From Cytophagaceae bacterium (lineage in GTDB: Bacteria > Bacteroidota > Bacteroidia > Cytophagales > Spirosomataceae): 38,270 nt of DNA. Under the pieces are notes generated by a model, which was not told where the DNA came from, ran no database searches, and was given only the letters and a program-made list of their open reading frames with translations. Each line of letters opens with the position of its first letter. Position 1 is the stretch's first letter. The stretch is from positions 1 to 38,270 of the forward strand of contig CANLVU010000009.1 in assembly GCA_947494535.1 (NCBI GenBank), written 5' to 3'. A program made the position numbers and the translations under genes. Positions 1 to 9,131 of this stretch are shown here, piece by piece.

Positions 1-57
1 CAAAATTAAAGAAAATATCCCTATTTTTCGATGAAATTTTAGCTAAACCTATCATAC

Positions 58-1008
58 ATGAATTCGGAAAGATTGGAGAACCTGTTAGCCCAAATCCAAC
101 AGCTGCGCGTAGCGGTCATAGGGGATTTTGCTTTGGACTTCTATTTCGATATTGAAACCTCAACGGGTGAATTTTCTCTCGAAACCGCTAAAGAAGTGCA
201 TCTCGCCTCTGTTCCGCGTGCTTATTTAGGTGGTGCAGGTAATGTGGCAAAAAATCTAGCTATTTTAGGGGTACAGGTTTCAGCTTTTGGAGTACGTGGA
301 AATGACCTCTTCGGTAGGGAGATGGCACATCAAATGCAGTCTTTAGGAATCGATGCTACGAACATAATGCAAATCGCGATCGATACCCCTACGTATACGA
401 AACCGATGAACGGAATAGTGGAGCAAAATCGAATTGATTTTGGGACGCGGTCGACGAATTTTCAGGATCATACAGACGAATTAATTGAGGCGCTTGAAAA
501 AGAATCCTTTAATTGGATCATCCTTAATGAACAATTCAGTATTTCCCTATTGCAATCCCATCACATCGAGGCAGTCCATAAAACAAACGCAATAGCCGAT
601 CTGCGTTCACTGGGCAGCCATGCTAAGCATATGCTCTTAAAAGTGAACGAAGCTGAGTTTACAAAGCTTCATTCTAAGCCGGCCACGAAAGAACATATTC
701 AAGCCTGGGCCACGAACAGAAAACAACCTGTCTTGGTTACCTTAGGCGAAAAAGGAATGGTTTATGCCAGCGAGCAAGAATACCATCACCAACCTGCCTT
801 TCCGGTTAATGGACCCATCGATACGGTGGGCGCTGGCGACATGGTGGTGGCAGGATTCTCTGCGGCGAGAGCGGCGGGGGCCTCGGTGGAAGAGGCTTGT
901 GAGTTTGCTTCTTTGGCCGTACATATAACAATTCATCAACTAGGCGTAACCGGCTCAGCGAGTCCGGAAGCCATAAGACAATTACAGGATGGACATTCAA
1001 TCGCTTAG
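58..1008 (+). CDS. PfkB/ribokinase-family carbohydrate kinase
   Basis: ORF 316 aa; N-terminal GGAGNVAKNLAILG and C-terminal DTVGAGDMVVAGF motifs typical of PfkB kinases (RfaE1-like). Confidence 0.88.
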   Translation: MNSERLENLLAQIQQLRVAVIGDFALDFYFDIETSTGEFSLETAKEVHLASVPRAYLGGAGNVAKNLAILGVQVSAFGVRGNDLFGREMAHQMQSLGIDATNIMQIAIDTPTYTKPMNGIVEQNRIDFGTRSTNFQDHTDELIEALEKESFNWIILNEQFSISLLQSHHIEAVHKTNAIADLRSLGSHAKHMLLKVNEAEFTKLHSKPATKEHIQAWATNRKQPVLVTLGEKGMVYASEQEYHHQPAFPVNGPIDTVGAGDMVVAGFSAARAAGASVEEACEFASLAVHITIHQLGVTGSASPEAIRQLQDGHSIA

Positions 1009-2245
1009 ATCAGAAATCAAGGAATATACAGAAGGGGCGCTATTGCCCTTCTGGATTCAGCGGACAGTAGATCGAAAACAGGGCGGGTTTATTACGCATT
1101 TCAATGAATTTGGAGAGGATGCGGGGGATGACGAGAAGTCGCTGATTGCGATGACGCGGTCGGTTTTCACGTATTCGCAGGCTTACAGGCATGGTTTTGG
1201 TGGGGAGGTAATGAAGGAGATGGCGGCGCATGGTGTTCGGTTTTTACTGGACAAAATGTGGGACGAGAAGCACGGCGGATTCCATTGGATGGTGAACCGC
1301 GCTGGTGAGGCGACAAATAAGCAGAAGATTGGCTATGGCCACAGTTTCGCGATTTATTCCTTAAGTGAGTATACCCTGGCGACGGGGGATCCGGTGGGTT
1401 TGGAATACGCGGAGAAGGTGTTTGATTTACTCCAAAAATATGCAGTGGATACCCATTATGGTGGTTACTGGGAATTCTTTTCGGAAGATTGGTCGCTCAT
1501 GGGACCGGGAGCTCCTGGAGGAGATCGCAAGACCTTGGATGTGCACATGCATTTAATGGAAGCCTTTACGACTTTGTATGAGGCGAGTGGAAAAGAGATT
1601 CACCGTAGAAAATTACGGGAGTCGATTGATATATTAATTCATAAAATCATGGACCCTGAATCGGGTACGGGGATTCCGCAGTTTTGGGCGGACTGGAGTG
1701 TGGCCCCGCAGATTAAATTTGATATTGTATGGGGATGGGATCGTTTTCAGGATGGAGGCCAAAAAGCCTCAGCCGTCGACAATACCTCCTACGGACACAA
1801 CTCTGAGTTTGGGTGGCTTTTATTACACGCGTTGAAGGTGGGCAAGATTGATACCGCGCCCTATTTGGCGAATATTAAGAAGGCCTTCTATCATTCCATG
1901 GAAAATGGCATCGACTGGGAACATGGTGGCGTATATGTAGAGGGGTCGCACAGTGGTGGGCCTACGGATTTGGAAAAAGAGTTTTGGCAGCAGGCCGAAA
2001 TGCTCATCGGGATGCTAGATGCCTATCTTTTAACGAAAGATGAGCAATTTTTGAAGGCTTACGAACAAGTACATCGTTTCGTGTTCGATAAGATGATTAA
2101 CCGCAATACGGGCGAATGGTGGCCGCTGATGACCCGTGAAGGGGAACCGATTTGGCGACACATGGCCCATAACTGGAAAATAAATTACCATAACGTTCGT
2201 TCGATGATTCTCTCGTATGAGAAGCTAGGCGAAATCAATCGATGA
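989..2245 (+). CDS. AGE family (N-acylglucosamine 2-epimerase / cellobiose 2-epimerase-like) epimerase
   Basis: ORF 418 aa; alpha/alpha-barrel AGE-like motifs (GYGHSFAIYSLSEY, KTLDVHMHLMEAFTTLYE, HNWKINYHNVRSMI); overlaps the previous CDS by 20 nt. Confidence 0.85.
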   Translation: MDIQSLRSEIKEYTEGALLPFWIQRTVDRKQGGFITHFNEFGEDAGDDEKSLIAMTRSVFTYSQAYRHGFGGEVMKEMAAHGVRFLLDKMWDEKHGGFHWMVNRAGEATNKQKIGYGHSFAIYSLSEYTLATGDPVGLEYAEKVFDLLQKYAVDTHYGGYWEFFSEDWSLMGPGAPGGDRKTLDVHMHLMEAFTTLYEASGKEIHRRKLRESIDILIHKIMDPESGTGIPQFWADWSVAPQIKFDIVWGWDRFQDGGQKASAVDNTSYGHNSEFGWLLLHALKVGKIDTAPYLANIKKAFYHSMENGIDWEHGGVYVEGSHSGGPTDLEKEFWQQAEMLIGMLDAYLLTKDEQFLKAYEQVHRFVFDKMINRNTGEWWPLMTREGEPIWRHMAHNWKINYHNVRSMILSYEKLGEINR

Positions 2246-3021
2246 AAAAGCTCTTAGTACTCTTGTTTTTCCCACTGGTTTTATTTGGCCAAAAAAACAC
2301 CTTTTTTGACCTACTAAAAAAGCATTTCGAAAATCCGAAGCAACAATTTACCCTACGAAACGATACGCTCTTCGTTCATTTGTACGAGCCAGCTACCGCT
2401 TCGCAAGAAGAGTTTCGGGAAACATCCATTGTTCCTCTACGTTCCATTGATCGCATCGAGCTGGTTACCGGCAAAGATCAGATAGGGAATGCTGGAATTA
2501 GCCTTCAGATTCATCCACTTAACTTTACAAAGACCCCGAAGAACACAGATAAAAATACCATCACCGCAGATAGACTCAATCAAATTAACGCGGCTTCGGT
2601 AAATCAAAAGATTCAAGGCCAAGCGGCCGGCGTTACCGTCAGCAGTGATAATTCTCCTGGCGGTGGCACGATGGTCAGAATACGAGGTATAGGCTCCATC
2701 AATGCGAATGGTCCTCTTTATATCGTTGATGATGTACCCCTAACGGGTAATGCAAATGCTATTAACCCGAACGATATAGAGAGCGTAAACGTATTAAAAG
2801 ATCCTTCCCAAACGGCTATCTATGGTGTTAGAGGGGCTAATGGGGTAATTGTGATTAAGACCAAAAAGGGACCCAATGTGAACTCCACCATCGAATTAGG
2901 AGACCAAGAAATTCCACTGATCCTGTGGACCTGGGCAGATGCCTACAAACAATTAAAAAAATCCGGCGACCTTACTTCCTTGAAATCGATTCTATCTGCA
3001 AAATCTTATGACAAAAATTAG
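2242..3021 (+). CDS. Secreted TonB-dependent receptor plug-domain protein lacking a beta-barrel
   Basis: ORF 259 aa; signal peptide MKKLLVLLFFPLVLFGQ; SusC/RagA-type plug signature (VRIRGIGSINANGPLYIVDDVPL...INPNDIESVNVLKDPSQTAIYGVRGANGVIVIKTKKG); ATGA overlap with the upstream gene. Confidence 0.8.
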   Translation: MKKLLVLLFFPLVLFGQKNTFFDLLKKHFENPKQQFTLRNDTLFVHLYEPATASQEEFRETSIVPLRSIDRIELVTGKDQIGNAGISLQIHPLNFTKTPKNTDKNTITADRLNQINAASVNQKIQGQAAGVTVSSDNSPGGGTMVRIRGIGSINANGPLYIVDDVPLTGNANAINPNDIESVNVLKDPSQTAIYGVRGANGVIVIKTKKGPNVNSTIELGDQEIPLILWTWADAYKQLKKSGDLTSLKSILSAKSYDKN

Positions 3022-3931
3022 TCGCCGCGATTTACTTTTTGCTTCTGGAACAGCGGCTGGAGCAGCTTTATTACCATTTTCAGCCTCCGCAACTCCTTCA
3101 GCTAAGGCACAAAAATTCGAATTTTCGTTGAATATGAGTACGATCATGGGCCAAAAGTTAGGGCTCATCAAAGAACTCGAAGTCGCCTCCGCGGCTGGCT
3201 ATCAGCACTGTGAAATTTGGATACCTACGTTAGAAGCTTATCTGAAATCAGGTGGCACACTTTTAGAGGCAAAGAAGCGCATCGATGATTTAGGGATTAA
3301 GATCCAAAATGCGATCGGCTTTGCCCAATGGATCGTCGATGATGAGGCGACTCGAAGACAAGGTTTGGAACAGATGAAACGCGAGATGGATATGCTCGCA
3401 CAATTGGGCTGTTTCCGCACCGCAGCTCCACCCATGGGCGCCACTAAAGAAGCAGGCCTCGACCTTCGCCGCGCCGCAGAACGCTACCGCGCCATTCTTG
3501 ACATCGGTGTCAGCACCGGCGTCACACCCCAACTCGAAATGTGGGGACACTCAAAAAATTTGAACCGCGTCGCTGACGTCCTTTTCGTCGCTGCCGAAGC
3601 CGGGCAACCCAATGCAAAACTTTTACTCGACGTATTCCATCTCTACAAAGGCGAATCATCCATCGACTGCCTCCACCTCGTAGGGGAGAACTCGATCGAA
3701 GTCTTTCACGTAAACGACTACGTAACTACTATCAAACCCACCTCCATTACGGACGGCGACCGCATCTACGCGGGCGACGGAGAAGCACCGATTAAAGAAA
3801 TCATCAAGCGTTTAAAACCGACTGAAAAACCAGTTATTCTTTCACTCGAATTATTCAATAAAGAACTTTGGGCTCAGGATCCACTGAAGGTGGCAAAGAC
3901 GGGGCTGGAGAAGATGAAGAAGATGGTATAA
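3008..3931 (+). CDS. Tat-signal TIM-barrel sugar isomerase/epimerase (hydroxypyruvate isomerase-like)
   Basis: ORF 307 aa; twin-arginine-like N-terminus SRRDLLFASGTAAGAALLPFSASA; xylose isomerase-like TIM-barrel motifs (LLLDVFHLYKGE, VFHVNDY). Confidence 0.82.
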   Translation: MTKISRRDLLFASGTAAGAALLPFSASATPSAKAQKFEFSLNMSTIMGQKLGLIKELEVASAAGYQHCEIWIPTLEAYLKSGGTLLEAKKRIDDLGIKIQNAIGFAQWIVDDEATRRQGLEQMKREMDMLAQLGCFRTAAPPMGATKEAGLDLRRAAERYRAILDIGVSTGVTPQLEMWGHSKNLNRVADVLFVAAEAGQPNAKLLLDVFHLYKGESSIDCLHLVGENSIEVFHVNDYVTTIKPTSITDGDRIYAGDGEAPIKEIIKRLKPTEKPVILSLELFNKELWAQDPLKVAKTGLEKMKKMV

Positions 3932-3933
3932 AA

Positions 3934-3967
3934 AAAAAGGAGCTCATCTTACGATGAGCTCCTTTTT
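3934..3967. terminator. Rho-independent bidirectional terminator
   Basis: GGAGCTCATC-TTAC-GATGAGCTCC stem flanked by A and T tracts, between convergent CDS 3008-3931 and tRNA-Gln. Confidence 0.9.
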
Positions 3968-3974
3968 AATTCTG

Positions 3975-4045
3975 TTGACCTACCAGGACTCGAACCTAGA
4001 AAACCAGAACCAAAAACTGGTGTGTTACCATTACACCATAGGTCA
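3975..4045 (-). tRNA. tRNA-Gln (anticodon TTG)
   Basis: Minus strand folds as a cloverleaf: acceptor TGACCTA/TAGGTCA, D arm GTGT-AATGGTA-ACAC, anticodon loop TTTTGGT, T arm CTAGG-TTCGAGT-CCTGG. Confidence 0.93.
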
Positions 4046-4061
4046 ATTCCAAAATCTGTTG

Positions 4062-4093
4062 CAAAAGTAAGGGCTTGCACCCAATTTATCAAA
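4062..4093 (-). promoter_or_regulatory. Bacteroidota sigma-type promoter for tRNA-Gln
   Basis: Minus strand TTTG-N20-TACTTTTG, matching the TTTG/TAnnTTTG consensus, just upstream of the tRNA 5' end. Confidence 0.7.
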
Positions 4094-4176
4094 CGTTACT
4101 GGAAAAATAATTGAATTATTTCCGCCGATTTTCGCTTAAGCGCTCACAATCAGCGCATCAAATTCGATTATTCTAA

Positions 4177-5064
4177 TTATTCAAATTCAAATTCAAAGGA
4201 AGACACAACGGCCTCCGCGTGGATCTTGCGTACAAGGCCTTGCAATACTTTCCCTGGTCCGCATTCGATGAATTCGGTTGCACCCGCTGCGACCATGGCT
4301 TCTACGGACTGTGTCCAACGAACCGCACCCGTTAATTGCGAAATTAAATTGGCTTTGATCTCGGCTGGGTCTTGTGAGGGTTTAGCGTTGACGTTTTGGA
4401 AGATCGGACAAATAGGGCGAACGATTTCGGTTGCCTCGATGGCTGCGGCTAATTCTACGCGAGCGGGTTCCATAAACGGTGAGTGGAAGGCTCCACCTAC
4501 AGGCAATGGCAATACGCGCTTCGCTCCTGCCTCTTTTAATTGAATACCTACTGCTTCAATTCCTTCCACAGATCCGGAAATCACGACTTGGCCTGGGCAG
4601 TTAAAGTTGGCTGCGACTACGGATGGTCCGTATGCTTGGCAAATTTCTTCTATTGTTGCATCTGGCAAGCCTAAAACAGCAGCCATGGTGCTTGGTTCGA
4701 TTTCACAGGCCTTTTGCATCGCGAGAGCTCTTTGGTACACTAATCTTAATCCATCTTGCCAACTTAAGCCTCCCGCAGAAACGAGGGCAGAGAACTCGCC
4801 TAAAGAGTGACCTGCGACCATGGAGGGGGCGAAGTCTTTCCCTAATTTGGGAATCAAAATAGAATGCAAATAAATCGCAGGCTGCGTCACTTTCGTTTGC
4901 TTTAATTCCTCGTCAGTTCCTTCGAACATCACAGATGATAGGGAGAAACCTAAAATGGCATCTGCCTCATCGATAATCTGCTTTGCTAAAGGAAAATTCG
5001 TGTAAAGATCCTTTGCCATACCTGGAAATTGAGAACCTTGACCTGGAAAAATATATGCTTTCAT
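4177..5064 (-). CDS. fabD: Malonyl-CoA:ACP transacylase
   Basis: ORF 295 aa; FPGQGSQFPGM, GHSLGEFSALV and GGAFHSPFM motifs. Confidence 0.96.
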   Translation of the reverse strand: MKAYIFPGQGSQFPGMAKDLYTNFPLAKQIIDEADAILGFSLSSVMFEGTDEELKQTKVTQPAIYLHSILIPKLGKDFAPSMVAGHSLGEFSALVSAGGLSWQDGLRLVYQRALAMQKACEIEPSTMAAVLGLPDATIEEICQAYGPSVVAANFNCPGQVVISGSVEGIEAVGIQLKEAGAKRVLPLPVGGAFHSPFMEPARVELAAAIEATEIVRPICPIFQNVNAKPSQDPAEIKANLISQLTGAVRWTQSVEAMVAAGATEFIECGPGKVLQGLVRKIHAEAVVSSFEFEFE

Positions 5065-5091
5065 TTGAATGATTTTTGATTAAAATTTTCA

Positions 5092-5099
5092 CAAAGATA
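5092..5099 (-). promoter_or_regulatory. TAnnTTTG -7 element upstream of fabD
   Basis: Minus strand TATCTTTG about 28 nt upstream of the fabD ATG. Confidence 0.5.
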
Positions 5100-5110
5100 G
5101 GCCAAAAGCC

Positions 5111-5446
5111 CTAAATGGCACAATCGTCCGTCGATTTACCCCAAAATAATCGATTCTTCGCCACCCAATCGTAGCCTTTGTCCAGTATAAAAGAAGGCAA
5201 TAAAAACACGATACGAATAGGTTGAAAATACCAATGCGAATTAGTTAAAATGCGAGAGATGGCATCCGACTTCACATAAACGTCGCGACCCACCACCCAC
5301 TTAATGCTATCGATAGCTGGAAGTGTAAACTCCGTAAATGATGTCTCGGGGATAATTTGCAGATGACCAGAAACCATTCCTTTAAGAAGCTTCGATGCGA
5401 AGCGACAAAAGCGGCAATGGCCATCAATTAATACGATTCCGTCCAT
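5111..5446 (-). CDS. DCC-family (DUF393) thiol-disulfide oxidoreductase-like protein
   Basis: ORF 111 aa; N-terminal VLIDGHCRFCRFASKLL matches the DGxCxxC/DCC family. Confidence 0.85.
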   Translation of the reverse strand: MDGIVLIDGHCRFCRFASKLLKGMVSGHLQIIPETSFTEFTLPAIDSIKWVVGRDVYVKSDAISRILTNSHWYFQPIRIVFLLPSFILDKGYDWVAKNRLFWGKSTDDCAI

Positions 5447-5447
5447 C

Positions 5448-8273
5448 TTAGCGAACTAGTTCGACCCAGCCTTTCAAGCTTTTGGTTTGTTTAGCTGTAT
5501 CTAAGACATCAAAAATGACATCTACCGAGTAATAATAGGTAGAGGCAGCCATTTGATTACCATTAGATCCGGTACCATTCCAGCCAAAACCTTCCAATGG
5601 TCCAGCATATTGATACACCCACTGTCCGTTTCGATCGACAATCGTTGCGACCACTTGACTAACAAACCGCGGGCATCGCATCGGTCTAAACGTATCATTC
5701 AACCCATCTCCGTTAGGACTGAATATATTAGGTAAGTCAAATGAAGCACAATTGTCCACACATAATTTAGCACTTGGCCCGCTCTCCTTACCTAAGCCAC
5801 TAATGGCAGTGACATAATAACATCCACGGAAACTATCCTGCAATACATGTGCAAAATTGGTATTCGCCCCAGTATACAAGACCTTATAGGCAGACGATGG
5901 ATCTTTCGCATAATACAGCTTATAACTGACGATATCTGGATCACATACTCCTGAAACGGTAGGTGTCCAAGTCAGTTGGTTCGTAAAACTAGAGAATTCA
6001 CAATCTGCTTTGGCATCCAAAGAAGCACAATCAACCGCGTTCAAAACGAGCTTGGGAGGGCAAGGTGAAATATCCAACAAGGATTTAGCACAGGTGATTT
6101 GGGAGGCATTGACTAATTGCATCACCGGCAAACCTGTTCCATAACTTCCCAAGGTCTCCACATAATAGCAATACGAGGTATCAACCTTCATGGTGTAATT
6201 AAAGGTCCCATCTCCAGCGAAACTGTCTAGTCCCGAATCCGTGAATTTAAAGGATCCTGATTCGCCTACTGGCACATCTGCTATTTGATTAAACTTACCT
6301 GAACCGCGCGGGTATTCTCTATAAACCCGATGTACCTTATTTTCATTAGACCATGGAACAGAGGCTGACCAGCTTAATTTGACCGAATTAATGCCTGAAT
6401 TAGCCACTAATGCCACATTAGTAGCGCCTGATGGAGGGTCCATCAATACCTGTTTCCCATCGATCGTATAATAAAATAACGTACGGTATCGGTACGATTT
6501 TTCTTCTGTATTTAATCCCGTATCTGTGAATGTGGTATCATTAACAGCTGTAGAAATACTCGCTGGGATTAAAGACCCGATCGATTTATAGTCCAAAATC
6601 GCGGTGCCCTCTGCTCGCTGAAGCTGATAAAAATAAGGGGCTGGATACAGCGATGGATTAAATTTGAGTGGCTTTGTCCATTTCACCAAAATCTCTCCTG
6701 TCGTTTTATTTGTTTTTTTAACAGACACATTGGTCATAATCGACGAGGCTGTTAAAATCAAATTACAAGAAGAATTAGAAAGCGGGCTGTAAGCCAGATT
6801 TCCTTTGGAGTCAATAAATGAAACCAAAATTATGTAATTATAATTGATGTTCTTCGCCACAGAAAGATCAACAAAGGAGGTTTCTGTGGAAGTCAACGTA
6901 CCAATCTCCACAAATCCTGTCGCGGTCATTCCCGTCTCACACGTTTTTTGAGTTACTTGGAAACAATCGCCTATCTTCCTGAAAACGCGAATTTTTGCGG
7001 AGGGTAAGGCACAGCTATAAGGATCCCATGTTAATTTAATTCCGGTAGCAGGAACGGGAATCGTTGTCTTCAAATTCTTTATCGCAGGAGCCTGCACCTG
7101 AATTTTCCACAACTTACTATCCACTAGATAGCCTCCTAAACCTAAGGAAATGGGCGGCACATCTTCTACTTTAAATAAAATATCATAAGGCTCCTTTCGG
7201 ATGTGAATACAATCTGTTTGCCAATTAAAAGTCCCCACTGCTTGAATCAAGGTCTGCCTAGGGGTACTTACAAAAGTGGCAAAAGGTGGCTTCACTGCAT
7301 AAACCGTATCAATCGGATACACATTACCAGTGCTGGTAATCGTTAAAGGATCAACCCTACCCGTCTTGGAAGCTTGATCGATTGCGGTAACCGTCTGAGA
7401 AATCTTAGTCCCCGCCTGAACGCACACATCAGCCGGTATGGTAATTTTAGGTCCCTTATTATCTAAATCTTTCACTTCGATCTGCATATCACGCACCGTC
7501 TCAGAAATCTTCACCCCATTCCGCCATTCTTCAATGATAAAAGCACAATTGTATAAGCCTACTTGCTGAGGCGAATTCCATTTTAGATCACCTGATTTTG
7601 CATCGATCAAAAAAGTAGAAGGCACCGTAGTGGACACCTCATTAGGTTGTTTAAAATTAGGAGCCATTAACCCGCGACTCGCTGGATCACAGGTAGCTTC
7701 TGCTCCTGTTCTAGAGACCGATAACCTATAGGCTAAAGAGTCACCCTCCGCATCCACCGCATTGGCATTATGAATAAAGGGTTGTCCTACAATCGCGGTC
7801 AAATCCACCGCTGGATTCAATAAGATAGGGGTAGAATTTAATCCTAAACCGGCATTGATGGAGAAAATGGTCTCTACATAAAAAGGCACATCCACTGAAC
7901 GAGTTATGTTTAGGACACCTTCATTCCGATTAGGAACTGCCACAGATACTTTATAGAATAGGGATGCCGCAGGATAGGTATATTGAATTTTATAGACATT
8001 TTTCAACGTACCATTAGCTAGGTTAACCGGAAATCCGTTAGCGCGCTTAGCCACCAAAGTGGTGGAACCATCGCCGAAGCAAAATTTAACTTCGTTTTGC
8101 TCTATGTTCGCTCGGTTATTTTCAGTGTAGGTAGTCAGCGTAAATTCAAAGGTTAATGTTTTTTCCGAAATTCGCTTAACAGATATCTCGCCCCCTTTTA
8201 AATGGGTTGCTTGAGAAGCAAAGCTTAACAAAAAAAGGAACAGAAAATAGAGACTTGTCTTTTTCAGGAACAT
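5448..8273 (-). CDS. Large secreted protein with FnIII-like regions and a gliding motility-associated C-terminal (T9SS) domain
   Basis: ORF 941 aa; signal peptide; C-terminus LPNIFSPNGDGLNDTFRPM...VDRNGQWVYQY...GWNGTGSNGNQMAASTYYYSVDV, as in gliding-associated C-terminal domains. Confidence 0.88.
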   Translation of the reverse strand: MFLKKTSLYFLFLFLLSFASQATHLKGGEISVKRISEKTLTFEFTLTTYTENNRANIEQNEVKFCFGDGSTTLVAKRANGFPVNLANGTLKNVYKIQYTYPAASLFYKVSVAVPNRNEGVLNITRSVDVPFYVETIFSINAGLGLNSTPILLNPAVDLTAIVGQPFIHNANAVDAEGDSLAYRLSVSRTGAEATCDPASRGLMAPNFKQPNEVSTTVPSTFLIDAKSGDLKWNSPQQVGLYNCAFIIEEWRNGVKISETVRDMQIEVKDLDNKGPKITIPADVCVQAGTKISQTVTAIDQASKTGRVDPLTITSTGNVYPIDTVYAVKPPFATFVSTPRQTLIQAVGTFNWQTDCIHIRKEPYDILFKVEDVPPISLGLGGYLVDSKLWKIQVQAPAIKNLKTTIPVPATGIKLTWDPYSCALPSAKIRVFRKIGDCFQVTQKTCETGMTATGFVEIGTLTSTETSFVDLSVAKNINYNYIILVSFIDSKGNLAYSPLSNSSCNLILTASSIMTNVSVKKTNKTTGEILVKWTKPLKFNPSLYPAPYFYQLQRAEGTAILDYKSIGSLIPASISTAVNDTTFTDTGLNTEEKSYRYRTLFYYTIDGKQVLMDPPSGATNVALVANSGINSVKLSWSASVPWSNENKVHRVYREYPRGSGKFNQIADVPVGESGSFKFTDSGLDSFAGDGTFNYTMKVDTSYCYYVETLGSYGTGLPVMQLVNASQITCAKSLLDISPCPPKLVLNAVDCASLDAKADCEFSSFTNQLTWTPTVSGVCDPDIVSYKLYYAKDPSSAYKVLYTGANTNFAHVLQDSFRGCYYVTAISGLGKESGPSAKLCVDNCASFDLPNIFSPNGDGLNDTFRPMRCPRFVSQVVATIVDRNGQWVYQYAGPLEGFGWNGTGSNGNQMAASTYYYSVDVIFDVLDTAKQTKSLKGWVELVR

Positions 8274-8444
8274 AAATCATTTTTGATTAGCTGTAAGTTA
8301 AGCAGGCAAATCGTTTTTTTCAAAAAAAACGGATTTTTTACGTTTTAAATTTGATAGAGCGGTGTTTCGATTGTAGTTTTGGATGCTTAAAAAAATCGGA
8401 CCTGTTCGTTTATTTTTATTTCCTCTTAACAAATACAATTATTT

Positions 8445-9110
8445 ATGTCTTGGTTAACAAAATCACTTAATTCATCACTTGGGAAAAAGCTCCTGATGGC
8501 AATTACCGGCCTATTTTTAATCAGCTTCTTGTTAGTTCATTGCAGCTTAAATGCCTTGATTTTCTTGAATGACGGAGGCGTGGCCTTTAATGAAGGAGCT
8601 GAATTCATGGCACATAATCCAGTAATCCGTACGATGGAAATTGTATTGTTCGCTGGTCTATTATTACACATTGTAGATGGCCTTCGTCTTTGGTTTGAAA
8701 ACAAATCAAAACGACCTGTTGCCTATGCGAAGGTTGACGGTGCTGCTAACAGCAAATGGTACTCTCGCTCGATGGGCCTTTTGGGAACCTTATTGTTATT
8801 GTTTTTAATTCTTCACCTGAAGCATTTTTGGTACTTTTCTCGTTTAACGGACGGATTAGAGGACCATACTTTATTTGCAGAGATGCAAGCGGTATTCATG
8901 AACCCGGTAGTCGTTGTAGTCTATGTGTTAGGTTGTATTTCATTGGGATACCATTTATTGCATGGTTTTCAAAGTGCGTTTCAATCCATCGGTTGGAATC
9001 ACCCTAAGTACTCTCCTACGATTAAAACGATTGGAGCTATCTTCTCTATCGTTATCCCTGCAGCTTTTGCAGCGATGCCGATTGCCTTTTATTTCCATTT
9101 GATTCATTAA
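8445..9110 (+). CDS. sdhC: Succinate dehydrogenase/fumarate reductase cytochrome b subunit
   Basis: ORF 221 aa; multiple TM segments with conserved His; directly upstream of sdhA and sdhB. Confidence 0.92.
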   Translation: MSWLTKSLNSSLGKKLLMAITGLFLISFLLVHCSLNALIFLNDGGVAFNEGAEFMAHNPVIRTMEIVLFAGLLLHIVDGLRLWFENKSKRPVAYAKVDGAANSKWYSRSMGLLGTLLLLFLILHLKHFWYFSRLTDGLEDHTLFAEMQAVFMNPVVVVVYVLGCISLGYHLLHGFQSAFQSIGWNHPKYSPTIKTIGAIFSIVIPAAFAAMPIAFYFHLIH

Positions 9111-9131
9111 TATTTCAGCGATACGATTGAT

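Noticed and set aside
989-2245. Possible horizontally acquired segment: the epimerase gene looks somewhat GC-richer than neighbours
   Set aside because: Impression only; composition was not computed, and the gene overlaps its neighbours in a compact operon.
3238-3550. Minus-strand ORFs (68 and 86 aa) within the isomerase gene
   Set aside because: Nested antisense frames in a confident CDS with no independent support.
4106-4155. Small inverted repeats (AATAATTGAATTATT; GCGCT-cacaatc-AGCGC) downstream of fabD
   Set aside because: Short stems in AT-rich DNA without a clear T tract; could be a weak fabD terminator but support is insufficient.
4226-4862. Plus-strand ORFs (105, 67, 79 aa) antisense to fabD
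   Set aside because: Complete overlap with fabD; no recognisable motifs or supported promoter.
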